This document shows, piece after piece, positions 1 to 6,767 of a stretch of DNA of 20,934 bases. Under the pieces are notes generated by a model. It was given only the letters and a program-made list of their open reading frames with translations, searched no databases and was not told the DNA's origin. The position numbers and the translations under genes are program-made. Origin of the DNA: DATFUL01 sp041499035 (GTDB taxonomy: Bacteria > Patescibacteriota > Microgenomatia > UBA8517); NCBI GenBank assembly GCA_041499035.1, contig JBGQJK010000017.1, positions 1 through 20,934 on the forward strand, read 5' to 3'. Numbering within the stretch: the first letter of the stretch is position 1; each line of letters starts with the position of its first letter.

Positions 1-467
1 GCCAGGACTACGCCTTTATCCAATATTTTTTCCGATTTAAGAAGTTTTTTAATATCCACGCTGCAAAGAAAAACTCCAAGAAAAATTATTACGATGAACA
101 ACGCTTGAGTTCCTGTTACTACATCCTTAAAAATCAAGGCTGAGAGAATTAAAACAACCGCCGGAAAGGCTTGAATAATAATACCAACCAGAGGAGCGCT
201 CGATAACCTGAATGCCTCACTAATAAGAACATTACCCGACACAAACAAAATCCCCAGGAAAATATTAAGAAGTAAAAGCGGTAAAGTAATCAGGCCAAAA
301 TTATGAGGTGCCAACGGAAGAACAAAAAGTGAGAGAATAAAGCTAAAAAAGAATACCCAAAAAGTAGTCAGGTTCGCTCCGATCTTTCTTGCGGCAAGGA
401 TTGTAAACAAGTCCCCCGTTCCCCAACCCACAAAAGTAATTAAAGCGAGGAAAATCGGCAAATTCAT
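1..467 (-). CDS. EamA/DMT-family transporter, 5' part only
   Basis: I translated this edge gene from the ATG at 467..465; it stays open to the window edge (about 155 codons), so the C-terminal part is missing. The product begins MNLPIFLALITFVGWGTGDL and is almost entirely hydrophobic, with about five membrane segments visible. The early Gly/Trp-rich segment, the 'SGNVLISEAFRLSSAPLVG' loop and the following 'QAFPAVVLILSALIFKD' helix are the pattern of EamA (drug/metabolite transporter) repeats, which normally come as two five-helix halves of about 280-300 residues in total. The substrate cannot be read from sequence. The start is supported by a promoter placed so that transcription would begin at the ATG. 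It is separated from the next upstream gene by 105 bp and is probably its own transcription unit. Confidence 0.75.
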   Translation of the reverse strand, partial: MNLPIFLALITFVGWGTGDLFTILAARKIGANLTTFWVFFFSFILSLFVLPLAPHNFGLITLPLLLLNIFLGILFVSGNVLISEAFRLSSAPLVGIIIQAFPAVVLILSALIFKDVVTGTQALFIVIIFLGVFLCSVDIKKLLKSEKILDKGVVL

Positions 468-473
468 TTCTCA

Positions 474-502
474 ATTTTAATTCACACGGGTTTAAGAAGC
501 AA
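474..502 (-). promoter_or_regulatory. Sigma-70-type promoter giving a leaderless EamA transcript
   Basis: On the minus strand there is a -35 box TTGCTT (502..497), a 17-nt spacer and a -10 box TAAAAT (479..474). Exactly six bases (TGAGAA) separate the -10 from the ATG at 467, so the expected start of transcription coincides with the start codon. There is no Shine-Dalgarno sequence. The rest of the gap (503-572) shows nothing I can name. Confidence 0.55.
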
Positions 503-572
503 CGACTACCGCTTTATTAATTTAAACGCGTAGAAAACGATCAGGATGAACTACAGTGCTATCTAAAAATCA

Positions 573-1112
573 TTACGGGTTTGCTACCGGAGTTGCTGTG
601 GGTGTGGGTTGAACCAATGGTGCAGCGGAAGGAATAACAGGTTTGACTGTGGGTGTTGGTTTACCAGATGCCACCGGGGACGGAACTGTTGTTTGCGTCT
701 GTTGATTTATATTAACCGCTCCCACTTCTATCACTCTACTCTCGGACTCTCTGAATAAAATTGCCTTTTTGGCGTTGGTATAAATCAAGACCTTGTCGCC
801 GTTTTTGGCGTTCTTAAAGAAAGGTTGATCCTTAAGCTTAGTGAAGTCTGTAATAGTAGCCACTGTCGGCTTTTCGTCTGTGGGAAGAACTATGACTTTG
901 CCTACTTCAGCAACCAACCTGTCTGCTTCTGCCTGGGCCGCAGCATTGCCTTTAGAAAGGCCAAAAAGCTCCGGTTTTTGCTGTGCTGCGTAGACTCCGC
1001 CGGCAGCGCCTGCGGCGAGGAGAATTACTGCTACCACAATCATAAAAAGACCTTTCGCACTACCCTTTTTCTGCTTTTTTTCTTCCGCTACTTCCTGAGC
1101 TCCGTCAGACAT
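573..1112 (-). CDS. Small membrane-anchored protein with Pro/Thr/Ser-rich tail
   Basis: This is a 179-residue protein that I do not recognise as a named family. Residues 1-19 are charged and Lys/Glu-rich (cytoplasmic). Residues about 21-43 form one hydrophobic Ala/Gly/Val-rich helix (FMIVVAVILLAAGAAGGVYA), so it is probably a single-pass protein with its C-terminus outside. Residues about 60-135 form a small mixed domain ('DKVLIYTNAKKAILFRESESRVIEV', possibly beta-rich), and residues about 140-179 are a low-complexity tail of Pro, Thr, Ser and Val. The tail resembles the end of the giant protein at 13174, and both could be cell-wall-spanning or O-glycosylated. There are no cysteines. It has its own promoter and lies 112 bp downstream of the glycosyltransferase operon on the same strand. 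The function is unknown. Confidence 0.75.
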   Translation of the reverse strand: MSDGAQEVAEEKKQKKGSAKGLFMIVVAVILLAAGAAGGVYAAQQKPELFGLSKGNAAAQAEADRLVAEVGKVIVLPTDEKPTVATITDFTKLKDQPFFKNAKNGDKVLIYTNAKKAILFRESESRVIEVGAVNINQQTQTTVPSPVASGKPTPTVKPVIPSAAPLVQPTPTATPVANP

Positions 1113-1118
1113 GATGTA

Positions 1119-1147
1119 TGTATATCACTGAGTTTTGAGCTTTGCAA
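1119..1147 (-). promoter_or_regulatory. Extended -10 promoter giving a leaderless transcript of the 573-1112 gene
   Basis: On the minus strand there is TTGCAA (1147..1142), a 17-nt spacer, then an extended -10 TGA-TATACA (1127..1119). Six bases separate the -10 from the ATG at 1112, which puts the expected +1 on the A of the start codon. There is no ribosome binding site. Confidence 0.6.
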
Positions 1148-1159
1148 GAGGCAGTTTCG

Positions 1160-1224
1160 AGGCTACCTATGCATTGCTTAAGCAATACCTAGGTAAGCCT
1201 ATAGTAGCTACTTATCACTATGGG
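1160..1224. repeat. Two adjacent inverted repeats (hairpins) right after the methyltransferase stop codon
   Basis: Positions 1160-1200 are an imperfect 41-nt palindrome with a perfect 14-bp core (ATTGCTTAAGCAAT, 1173-1186) and outer arms GGCT.ACCTA / TAGGTAaGCC. Positions 1198-1224 form a second hairpin: CCTATAGT (1198-1205) pairs with ACTATGGG (1217-1224) through one G-T wobble. The second hairpin abuts the TAG stop at 1227..1225. There is no U-run, so this is not a classical Rho-independent terminator. It could act as a 3'-end stabiliser or processing site, a Rho-type terminator, or an operator for the downstream gene. Confidence 0.5.
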
Positions 1225-2409
1225 CTATACACTAAAAACCTCAAGTTTGGGGAAGGGCATTATGATTTTAGACTTCGTGGGCAGTAAGCTCCTGACTCTG
1301 CCCAATATCTGATCCTGGTAATTCCATGCCAGAAGCAGACAGTAATCCGGCCTTTCGGCCGTCAAGCGGTTTTCAGGGTATACAGGTATATGCATCCCGG
1401 GAATAAGCCTGCCCTGCTTACCGGGAGTATCATCAACTACGTACGAAACTGTTCTCTCGTCAAGGCCAATATAATTAAGGTATGTTACCCCCTTGGCAGG
1501 GGCGCCAAAGCCTGCAATTTTGGCGCCCTTAATTTTTGAGAAAAGGGCGTTAGCTTCCACTTTATAGTCAACTATTTTTCGCGCAAACGCCTTGTAATCG
1601 TTCAGATTCGGGACTTTGAAAATAGGGATTCCACCGCCATCTTTGACCGCAAAAATCCTAAGCTCGCCTCCCCTAAACGGCGTACGCTCGGAGAGGATAA
1701 TCTTGAGGCCGTTCCTCCGGAAAAGGTAATTAAGTGACTCCGGAGTGAAGTATGAGTAATGCTCGTGATAAAAAGTATCAAACTCGCCGTTTTGGCTCAG
1801 CTCGTCAAAAGCATCAACCTCGACCGCAAAAATTCCCCGGTCGGCAAGAAGGTTCTTTACCCCAGCCATAAAGTCATTTAAGTCAACTATATTGGCAAGA
1901 ACGCGCGTGGCCGTTATTACATCAAACTTGCCGTAGCTTGCAAGAACTTTCTCCGAGAGGGCAAAATTAAAGAAAGAATTTAAAATCGGCATTCCCTTTT
2001 TCCTTGCCAGATCTGCGGCAAGTTTACTCGGCTCGACTCCAAGTCCGTCAAAACCGCGTTTTTTGAAAGAAGCCAGGAGATTTCCGTCATTGGCGCCGAT
2101 ATCAAGAATGCGGCTGCCTTTTTTAAGCCCTGAACTCCTGATTAGAGTAGAGGCAAACTTATCCAAATATTCAACGAGAGGCGGAGCCGCGCTAGTCAAG
2201 AAATGAGAGTTTTTAAATACTTTAATGGGTGGAACAATATAGCCAAGCTGAACCAGAGAGCAATTGGAACAGACATAAACATCCAAGGGATACTTTTTTT
2301 CGGTCTTAATCTCCTCTGCATCCGGAAAATAATTAACAATTGGGATCTTGCCTAAAGATATAATCGGTTCAAGACTCCCCCCGCAAACGCGACAACTTTG
2401 AATTATCAT
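1225..2409 (-). CDS. Sugar C-methyltransferase-like SAM-dependent methyltransferase (zinc ribbon + MTase + C-terminal domain)
   Basis: This 394-residue protein has the three-part layout of the TylC3/NovU family of C-methyltransferases that act on nucleotide-linked deoxysugars. An N-terminal zinc ribbon has Cys6/Cys9 and Cys47/Cys50. A Rossmann methyltransferase domain has SAM motif I ILDIGANDGN (about 101-110). The family's His-Glu-His signature follows as 'FYHEHYSYFTPESL' (about 213-226). A C-terminal domain has the typical 'FGAPAKGVTYLNYIGL' and 'VDDTPGKQGRLIPGMHIPVY' stretches. The length is close to the usual 400-410 residues. It starts inside the stop of the upstream gene (ATGA overlap, 2409..2406), so translation is probably coupled. 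The likely role is methylating a sugar destined for surface glycan; the exact sugar is not readable from sequence. It is the last gene of the operon. Confidence 0.8.
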   Translation of the reverse strand: MIIQSCRVCGGSLEPIISLGKIPIVNYFPDAEEIKTEKKYPLDVYVCSNCSLVQLGYIVPPIKVFKNSHFLTSAAPPLVEYLDKFASTLIRSSGLKKGSRILDIGANDGNLLASFKKRGFDGLGVEPSKLAADLARKKGMPILNSFFNFALSEKVLASYGKFDVITATRVLANIVDLNDFMAGVKNLLADRGIFAVEVDAFDELSQNGEFDTFYHEHYSYFTPESLNYLFRRNGLKIILSERTPFRGGELRIFAVKDGGGIPIFKVPNLNDYKAFARKIVDYKVEANALFSKIKGAKIAGFGAPAKGVTYLNYIGLDERTVSYVVDDTPGKQGRLIPGMHIPVYPENRLTAERPDYCLLLAWNYQDQILGRVRSLLPTKSKIIMPFPKLEVFSV

Positions 2410-4001
2410 TTTCGGGCCATTATATATCCTATCGGCGACTCACCCAATAGATAAAATAAGCTCTCAACCACAGCTCCGACAATTGTTCCCGGAATAATTA
2501 AAACAAATTTTGAAAGATCTCTAAAATTAAAGTTTTTGACCCCGAATGTCGACAAAAGACTAATCGCGAAACCTGCAAAAGTATATTCAGGAGCGTAAAC
2601 CCGGCTCCGGGATATAAACTTAAACCCGGAACGTCTGAGTAAATCGGATAGCCCGGCATCCGTCAGGTGGAAGGTGTGCCTCGGAATATCCAAATGAAAC
2701 CAGTTCTTACCGAAAAGTCTAGATTCAAAGCCGCGGTAACGGGGATATTCTATAAAGACATAACCGCCATTCCTAAGAAGACTGAAGGACTTTTCAAGAT
2801 AAGCCCGGGGGTTAGGTGTATGCTCCAGAGATTCCCAAAAACAAACAGCGTCGAAACTCCTATTGGGTCTGTACTTAAGAAAGTCAGACTTTATGACGTC
2901 TTTATTTTCAACACCGGAAAACGGCATTTCAAGACTCGTAACTTTATACTTTTTATCGAGACTTTCTCCAAACCCACCCTCGCCCGAGCCAACGTCTAAA
3001 ACAGCCCCCTTGGAAAGTACATTCTGAACCCAATCCTTCCTCCTTCTCTCAAAGAAATCAAAAAGAACTTTCCGAAGCCACCCAAGCAGCCCTTTATAGC
3101 GGTAGTAAACCGGAGGATAATATTTACTCAGATTGATAGGCATTGGGTAAATAAAGCCGAGTTTACAGCTCTTGCAAAAAAATAGATTGTAGCCTGCAAC
3201 CTTTCCCTGATCCTCTACTAAATGGCTTAAGGAGCATATCGGGCAAACCGCACGCCTACCGGGCGTACTGAAAATGGGGTTTTTAATTCCAAGTTGTAGG
3301 AGAACCAACTGAAAAAGTACCCTAAATGTACCAAGCGTATAAAAGACGCTTGATTTTAAAGACGCTCCCCTCTTTTTACCGGAATAACTGGTTGAAACGG
3401 GAACACTCTCTATTTTCAACTTCTTAAAAGCCGCAGCTGCAATAATCTCAAAACTGAAAATGTAGTCATTGCTACCGGCCCTGAAATTTACCTTGTCGGC
3501 AAAGTTTTTAGTATAAATTCTGAAGCCCTGATGCAGGTCGGGGATATGAGCTCCGAGTACCATATTGCAAAACCAGGAAAGGAATTTCGTAACCGGATAC
3601 TTCCACGCATACATTCCGCTTTCGACCAGACTTTTTTCCGCCCCAAACCGGTTACCAAAAACCATATCAGCACCCTCACGGACTTTTTGAAGGCCAGGTA
3701 CTATGCCATCTGTAAGATATTCCCCGTCGGGGTGTATTTCAATAGCCACATCTGCTCCACTGTCAAAAGCCAGGGAAAGTAGAGTTTTAAGGTTGCCGCC
3801 ATAGCCCAGGTTGTGTAAGTTTTTGTGAACTTCGATCCCATTGAGTTTCTTAGCTATTTCGTAGGTATTATCTTTGCTGCCGTCATCAACCAGAATTATT
3901 TTACTGAATACCCCCTTGGGTAGTCCCGCCACGAATGCAGGAAGTGATTTAGCGACATTGTAGGCAGGCAGAATTGCTACTATCTTGCCCGGTTTAGCCA
4001 T
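2406..4001 (-). CDS. Fusion of GT2 glycosyltransferase, zinc ribbon and SAM-dependent methyltransferase
   Basis: This is a 531-residue, three-module protein. Residues 1-245 are a GT2 domain: start strand 'KIVAILPAYNV', nucleotide-binding VDDGS (38-42), acidic motif HPDGEY (90-95, first Asp replaced by His), and 'DLHQGFRIYTKNF' near 155-167. The pattern resembles polyprenyl-phosphate hexose synthases. Residues 250-285 carry a zinc ribbon with Cys253/Cys256 and Cys276/Cys279. Residues about 325-500 are a Methyltransf_23-type domain with motif I VLDVGSGEG (334-342) and the 'DIPRHTFHLTDAGLSDLL' segment common in glycan-cluster methyltransferases. A hydrophobic C-terminus (about 470-525) may contact the membrane. 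It overlaps the upstream gene by 8 bp (ATGGCTAA) and the downstream one by 4 bp. A weak AAGAAG lies 7 nt before the ATG. It could make a lipid-linked, methylated sugar donor, but substrates are unknown. Confidence 0.8.
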   Translation of the reverse strand: MAKPGKIVAILPAYNVAKSLPAFVAGLPKGVFSKIILVDDGSKDNTYEIAKKLNGIEVHKNLHNLGYGGNLKTLLSLAFDSGADVAIEIHPDGEYLTDGIVPGLQKVREGADMVFGNRFGAEKSLVESGMYAWKYPVTKFLSWFCNMVLGAHIPDLHQGFRIYTKNFADKVNFRAGSNDYIFSFEIIAAAAFKKLKIESVPVSTSYSGKKRGASLKSSVFYTLGTFRVLFQLVLLQLGIKNPIFSTPGRRAVCPICSLSHLVEDQGKVAGYNLFFCKSCKLGFIYPMPINLSKYYPPVYYRYKGLLGWLRKVLFDFFERRRKDWVQNVLSKGAVLDVGSGEGGFGESLDKKYKVTSLEMPFSGVENKDVIKSDFLKYRPNRSFDAVCFWESLEHTPNPRAYLEKSFSLLRNGGYVFIEYPRYRGFESRLFGKNWFHLDIPRHTFHLTDAGLSDLLRRSGFKFISRSRVYAPEYTFAGFAISLLSTFGVKNFNFRDLSKFVLIIPGTIVGAVVESLFYLLGESPIGYIMARK

Positions 4002-5643
4002 TTTTTATCTTCTTATATATAAAGATCTGGTCATTATAACCCGGTTTTATCTCTTTAAAAGAGTGGTATTCAATTTCAGGTCTGGTTAAATCCGAGAAAA
4101 AGACGGGCAAAACCGTTTCCTGATAATCATTCTTAAGGTCAGCCCTGGGAGCATAGGCGCTTCTATCATCCATAGTATAAAAGGTTCCGTCCTTACCCCT
4201 TTTGCTATAAAGAATTATCCAGTCCGGATCTTTTAGGAAAAAATAAGTGTAAAGAGGGAGCGTGTATCTATTTTTAGGAAAGACACGCGGGTTGGCATAA
4301 TCGATCCTATTAACAAATTTGATCTTGTCGCCCAAAAGGAACATCAAAGGCTCATGGTCACGGTCGAGGTTGACGTACGCAGTGTCACCCACCTTGGCAT
4401 TCTGCATTAAATAATCGGCTACCGCTTTATCCGGAACCGGGTAAGGATGCGCTATTTCATTAAGATAATTCCACATTAGGCTCTGAGGTTTTTCCAGTGT
4501 AAAAAAATTTGTTGCCAAATAAATAATTAAAAAAACTCCGCCCAAAGGTTTGTTATATTTGAAAATAGCAACAGTGATCATGGCCACCAAAATTGAAAAG
4601 TATGGAAAAATGACCATTGTATAGCGAGGGGCCAGAAAATTAATGTCACTGTCAAGAAAAACTAACGCAAGAACAACTTGTATAAATATAAATATGGCGG
4701 GAATTGCCAGAATCAAAATTAAAGAGCTTAAGTTCTTCTTGAATTTAATTTCCAGTAATATTACAAAAGGCAGCAGACAAGCAGCCACTACAGGGAAAGC
4801 GTTGTTGTGATTAAAACCTGAAATCACAAATAAGTAAAGCTGGGGCAAAGCTTGGAAAAAATATTTCAAATCAAACGGACCAATGGAAGCTCTTCCAGCT
4901 CCGGGCTGCATAATAAAGTACCAAGGCAGAGTAAAAATAGCAGCTGCCAGACTTAGTCCGATAAACCAAAGAATGAAAGTCTTGATTTTATTTATGCCTA
5001 CCTTCTTAATTACAAAGTAGATAATAATTGATGCAAAAAGTGAAATATAAAAAACAAATAACGCTTCGTAATTCCCATAGAAGAATAAAACCATCGAAGC
5101 CAAAAAGGTAATCTTAGACCAACGGCTTTCTTTGGTTAAATTAATGGCAGAAAAAAATAAAAACAAGGAAGCCAGATTGGTAATGCTGTAATAGCGTGCC
5201 TGATAAGCGAAGAGGATATACGGAACCGACAAGGCCAGAATTATACAAGTTAACGTGGCGGTAAGCTTATCATCGGTTAATTTGATAACCAAATAATATA
5301 TAAGCGGGATTGAGGCGACGGCAAGAAGTATAAATGGAATCCTGGCAGCAATGGCAGAGACTCCGAAGATCAGGAACGATAAAGCCGTAAGATAATACTG
5401 TCCCCAGGGAGACGTATGGTTTATTAAATCCTGGTTTAAGACTATCCCGTTTTCAATACCCATTATATTAGTTCCATCCCAGCCTTTTGGTATTCCGTAC
5501 TTGAGAATATTCTTTGCAAAAAGTGCCGTCTCTGCTTCGTCTCCCCACAGAGGGTGCATATTTGCCCCAAGGATTACCAAAACAGCAAAGATGATTGTAG
5601 GTAAAATCCAGGGGTACTTTTTCAAAAAATCTAAAACTCTCAT
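3994..5643 (-). CDS. GT39/PMT-like integral membrane glycosyltransferase (paralogue A)
   Basis: This 549-residue polytopic protein has about ten hydrophobic segments between residues 10 and 400 and a soluble C-terminal domain of roughly 150 residues. The first external loop carries 'LWGDEAETALFAKNI', with Asp35-Glu36 at the place of the catalytic acidic pair of GT-C enzymes of the PMT/ArnT type. These use a polyprenyl-phosphate-linked sugar and transfer it outside the membrane. The C-terminal part ('YVNLDRDHEPLMFLLGDKIK' and 'FFSDLTRPEIEYHSFKE') is also conserved in the paralogue at 6768-8405. It is the first gene of the operon 5643 to 1225, with a nearly leaderless promoter. The first 34 or so codons and the promoter are identical in DNA to paralogue B. 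Acceptor and sugar are unknown. Confidence 0.82.
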   Translation of the reverse strand: MRVLDFLKKYPWILPTIIFAVLVILGANMHPLWGDEAETALFAKNILKYGIPKGWDGTNIMGIENGIVLNQDLINHTSPWGQYYLTALSFLIFGVSAIAARIPFILLAVASIPLIYYLVIKLTDDKLTATLTCIILALSVPYILFAYQARYYSITNLASLFLFFSAINLTKESRWSKITFLASMVLFFYGNYEALFVFYISLFASIIIYFVIKKVGINKIKTFILWFIGLSLAAAIFTLPWYFIMQPGAGRASIGPFDLKYFFQALPQLYLFVISGFNHNNAFPVVAACLLPFVILLEIKFKKNLSSLILILAIPAIFIFIQVVLALVFLDSDINFLAPRYTMVIFPYFSILVAMITVAIFKYNKPLGGVFLIIYLATNFFTLEKPQSLMWNYLNEIAHPYPVPDKAVADYLMQNAKVGDTAYVNLDRDHEPLMFLLGDKIKFVNRIDYANPRVFPKNRYTLPLYTYFFLKDPDWIILYSKRGKDGTFYTMDDRSAYAPRADLKNDYQETVLPVFFSDLTRPEIEYHSFKEIKPGYNDQIFIYKKIKNG

Positions 5644-5668
5644 TGCCTAAAGTATAACAAAAGGGCCG
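5534..5668. repeat. 135-bp exact repeat, copy 1 (promoter and 5' end of GT39-like gene A)
   Basis: This tract is base-for-base identical to 8296-8430. It covers the first 110 bases of the coding region, the start codon and 25 bases of upstream DNA including the extended -10 box. Identity ends sharply on both sides: the coding DNA further in has many third-position changes, and the upstream DNA differs after GGGCCG. Confidence 0.9.
5651..5659 (-). promoter_or_regulatory. Extended -10 promoter of the glycosyltransferase operon
   Basis: The minus strand reads TGT-TATACT (5659..5651), seven bases before the ATG at 5643, so a start one base upstream of the ATG is predicted. The -35 region at 17-nt spacing (ATCCCA) is poor, which fits an extended -10 promoter or one that depends on an activator. 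An inverted repeat (5682-5716) lies just upstream. Confidence 0.5.
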
Positions 5669-5681
5669 ATCCTTGGGATAC

Positions 5682-5716
5682 AACATCAAACACATCAATT
5701 ATATTTATTTGATGTT
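5682..5716. promoter_or_regulatory. Inverted repeat between divergent promoters, candidate operator
   Basis: AACATCAAA (5682-5690) and TTTGATGTT (5708-5716) are perfect 9-base inverted copies 17 bases apart. A third half-site ACATCAA lies at 5692-5698, in direct repeat with the first at 9-bp spacing. The element sits upstream of the -35 region of the operon on the left and ends 7 bp before the TTGACA box of the propeller gene on the right. A shared regulator for both directions is an inference. Confidence 0.4.
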
Positions 5717-5723
5717 TCTACAG

Positions 5724-5752
5724 TTGACAATGAACTAATTTAGACACATAAT
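5724..5752 (+). promoter_or_regulatory. Near-consensus promoter giving a leaderless propeller-gene transcript
   Basis: TTGACA (5724-5729, perfect -35), a 17-nt spacer and CATAAT (5747-5752, five of six -10 bases) lie directly before the gene. Seven bases separate the -10 from the ATG at 5760, so the expected transcription start is within a base or two of that ATG. No Shine-Dalgarno is present. Confidence 0.7.
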
Positions 5753-5759
5753 AATTTTG

Positions 5760-6761
5760 ATGAAGAAGGTTGTAAACCTAAAGACCTTAACGATAATTCT
5801 TCTTTCGGTTGCGACTCTGTTTGGTACAACACTTTATTCTCGTTTCTCAAGTTCAAGCGAAGTTCTTGCACAGCAGGCCAATAATCCACACTCTCAAGTC
5901 TATGTCACCTCTTCCGGCGGCAATAGCGTTTCTGTAATTGACGCGGCTAAAAATATCGTAACAACAACTATTCCGGTTGGAAATTCTCCGTCAGGATTAG
6001 CCATAAATCCTGCAGGAAGTCGAATTTATGTTGCCAATGGTGGTGGCGGAACTATTTCAATTATAAATACTACAACTAACGCTGTAATCAACGAGATAAC
6101 ACTACCAAACGGACCATCCGCTTTGGTCGTTAACCCAGCCGGAACCTTCCTTTACGTTACTCAGGACGGGGGCGCAGACGTAGCAGTTATTGATCTTTCA
6201 AATAATAGTGTTACCGCGACTATAAATGTTGACGCAAACCCTCGGAGCATAGCCATGAAGAGTGATGGCACAAGAGTGTACTCAGGTAATCTTTCCGGTT
6301 CAGTATCGGTAATTGATACTTCCAACAATTCTGTTGTCGCAACAATACCCGTCACGTCAGTTACCAGCTTAGCCGTAAACCCAAGCGGAACTTTTCTTTA
6401 TGTTTCGGCTGGAGATGGGAATGTTTACGTCATAGACACGACGAATAACAATGTAGTTGCAACCATTTCGGTGGGAGATTTTGGAGGGATAGCTGTTAAA
6501 CCGGATGGGACTAGGGTTTATGTAACATCTTCAAACGGATCCTCGACCGTGTCTATTATTGACACATCAAATAATACGGTTGTTGGAAAAGCCGAGACTG
6601 GGGCAGGACCAAACTCCCTTGCCTTCAATCCCTCAGGTTCGGTAATTTACGTAACAAATAACGGTAGCCACACAGTCTGGGGCATCGATACTGCAACTAA
6701 CAAGCCTCAGATTGTAGTTCCAGTAGGGGTAAATCCAAATGGCTTGGTAGTTAAGCCTTAA
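5760..6761 (+). CDS. Secreted YVTN-type seven-bladed beta-propeller protein
   Basis: The 333-residue product starts with a signal peptide: MKKVVNLK, a hydrophobic stretch of about 15 residues, then a polar Ser-rich region and a possible cleavage near 'VLAQQANN' (about residue 37). The rest is seven repeats of about 40 residues, each starting with an outer strand such as VYVTS, IYVAN, LYVTQ, VYSGN, LYVSA, VYVTS or IYVTN, and containing 'VSVIDTSNNSVVATI'-type strands. This fits one complete propeller of the YVTN family, which often occurs in surface and S-layer-like proteins. There is no cysteine and no cell-wall motif. I chose ATG 5760 over the TTG three bases upstream because the promoter leaves essentially no leader. 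It is rich in Asn-Asn-Ser/Thr. It lies between two GT39-like paralogues and may be a glycosylation target (inference). Confidence 0.85.
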   Translation: MKKVVNLKTLTIILLSVATLFGTTLYSRFSSSSEVLAQQANNPHSQVYVTSSGGNSVSVIDAAKNIVTTTIPVGNSPSGLAINPAGSRIYVANGGGGTISIINTTTNAVINEITLPNGPSALVVNPAGTFLYVTQDGGADVAVIDLSNNSVTATINVDANPRSIAMKSDGTRVYSGNLSGSVSVIDTSNNSVVATIPVTSVTSLAVNPSGTFLYVSAGDGNVYVIDTTNNNVVATISVGDFGGIAVKPDGTRVYVTSSNGSSTVSIIDTSNNTVVGKAETGAGPNSLAFNPSGSVIYVTNNGSHTVWGIDTATNKPQIVVPVGVNPNGLVVKP

Positions 6762-6767
6762 AGCTCC

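Noticed and set aside
825..1181. 118-codon open frame on the plus strand
   Set aside because: It lies opposite the 573-1112 gene, has a Cys/Phe/Arg-rich composition without domain or signal, no promoter, and runs into the hairpin region. It is a shadow frame.
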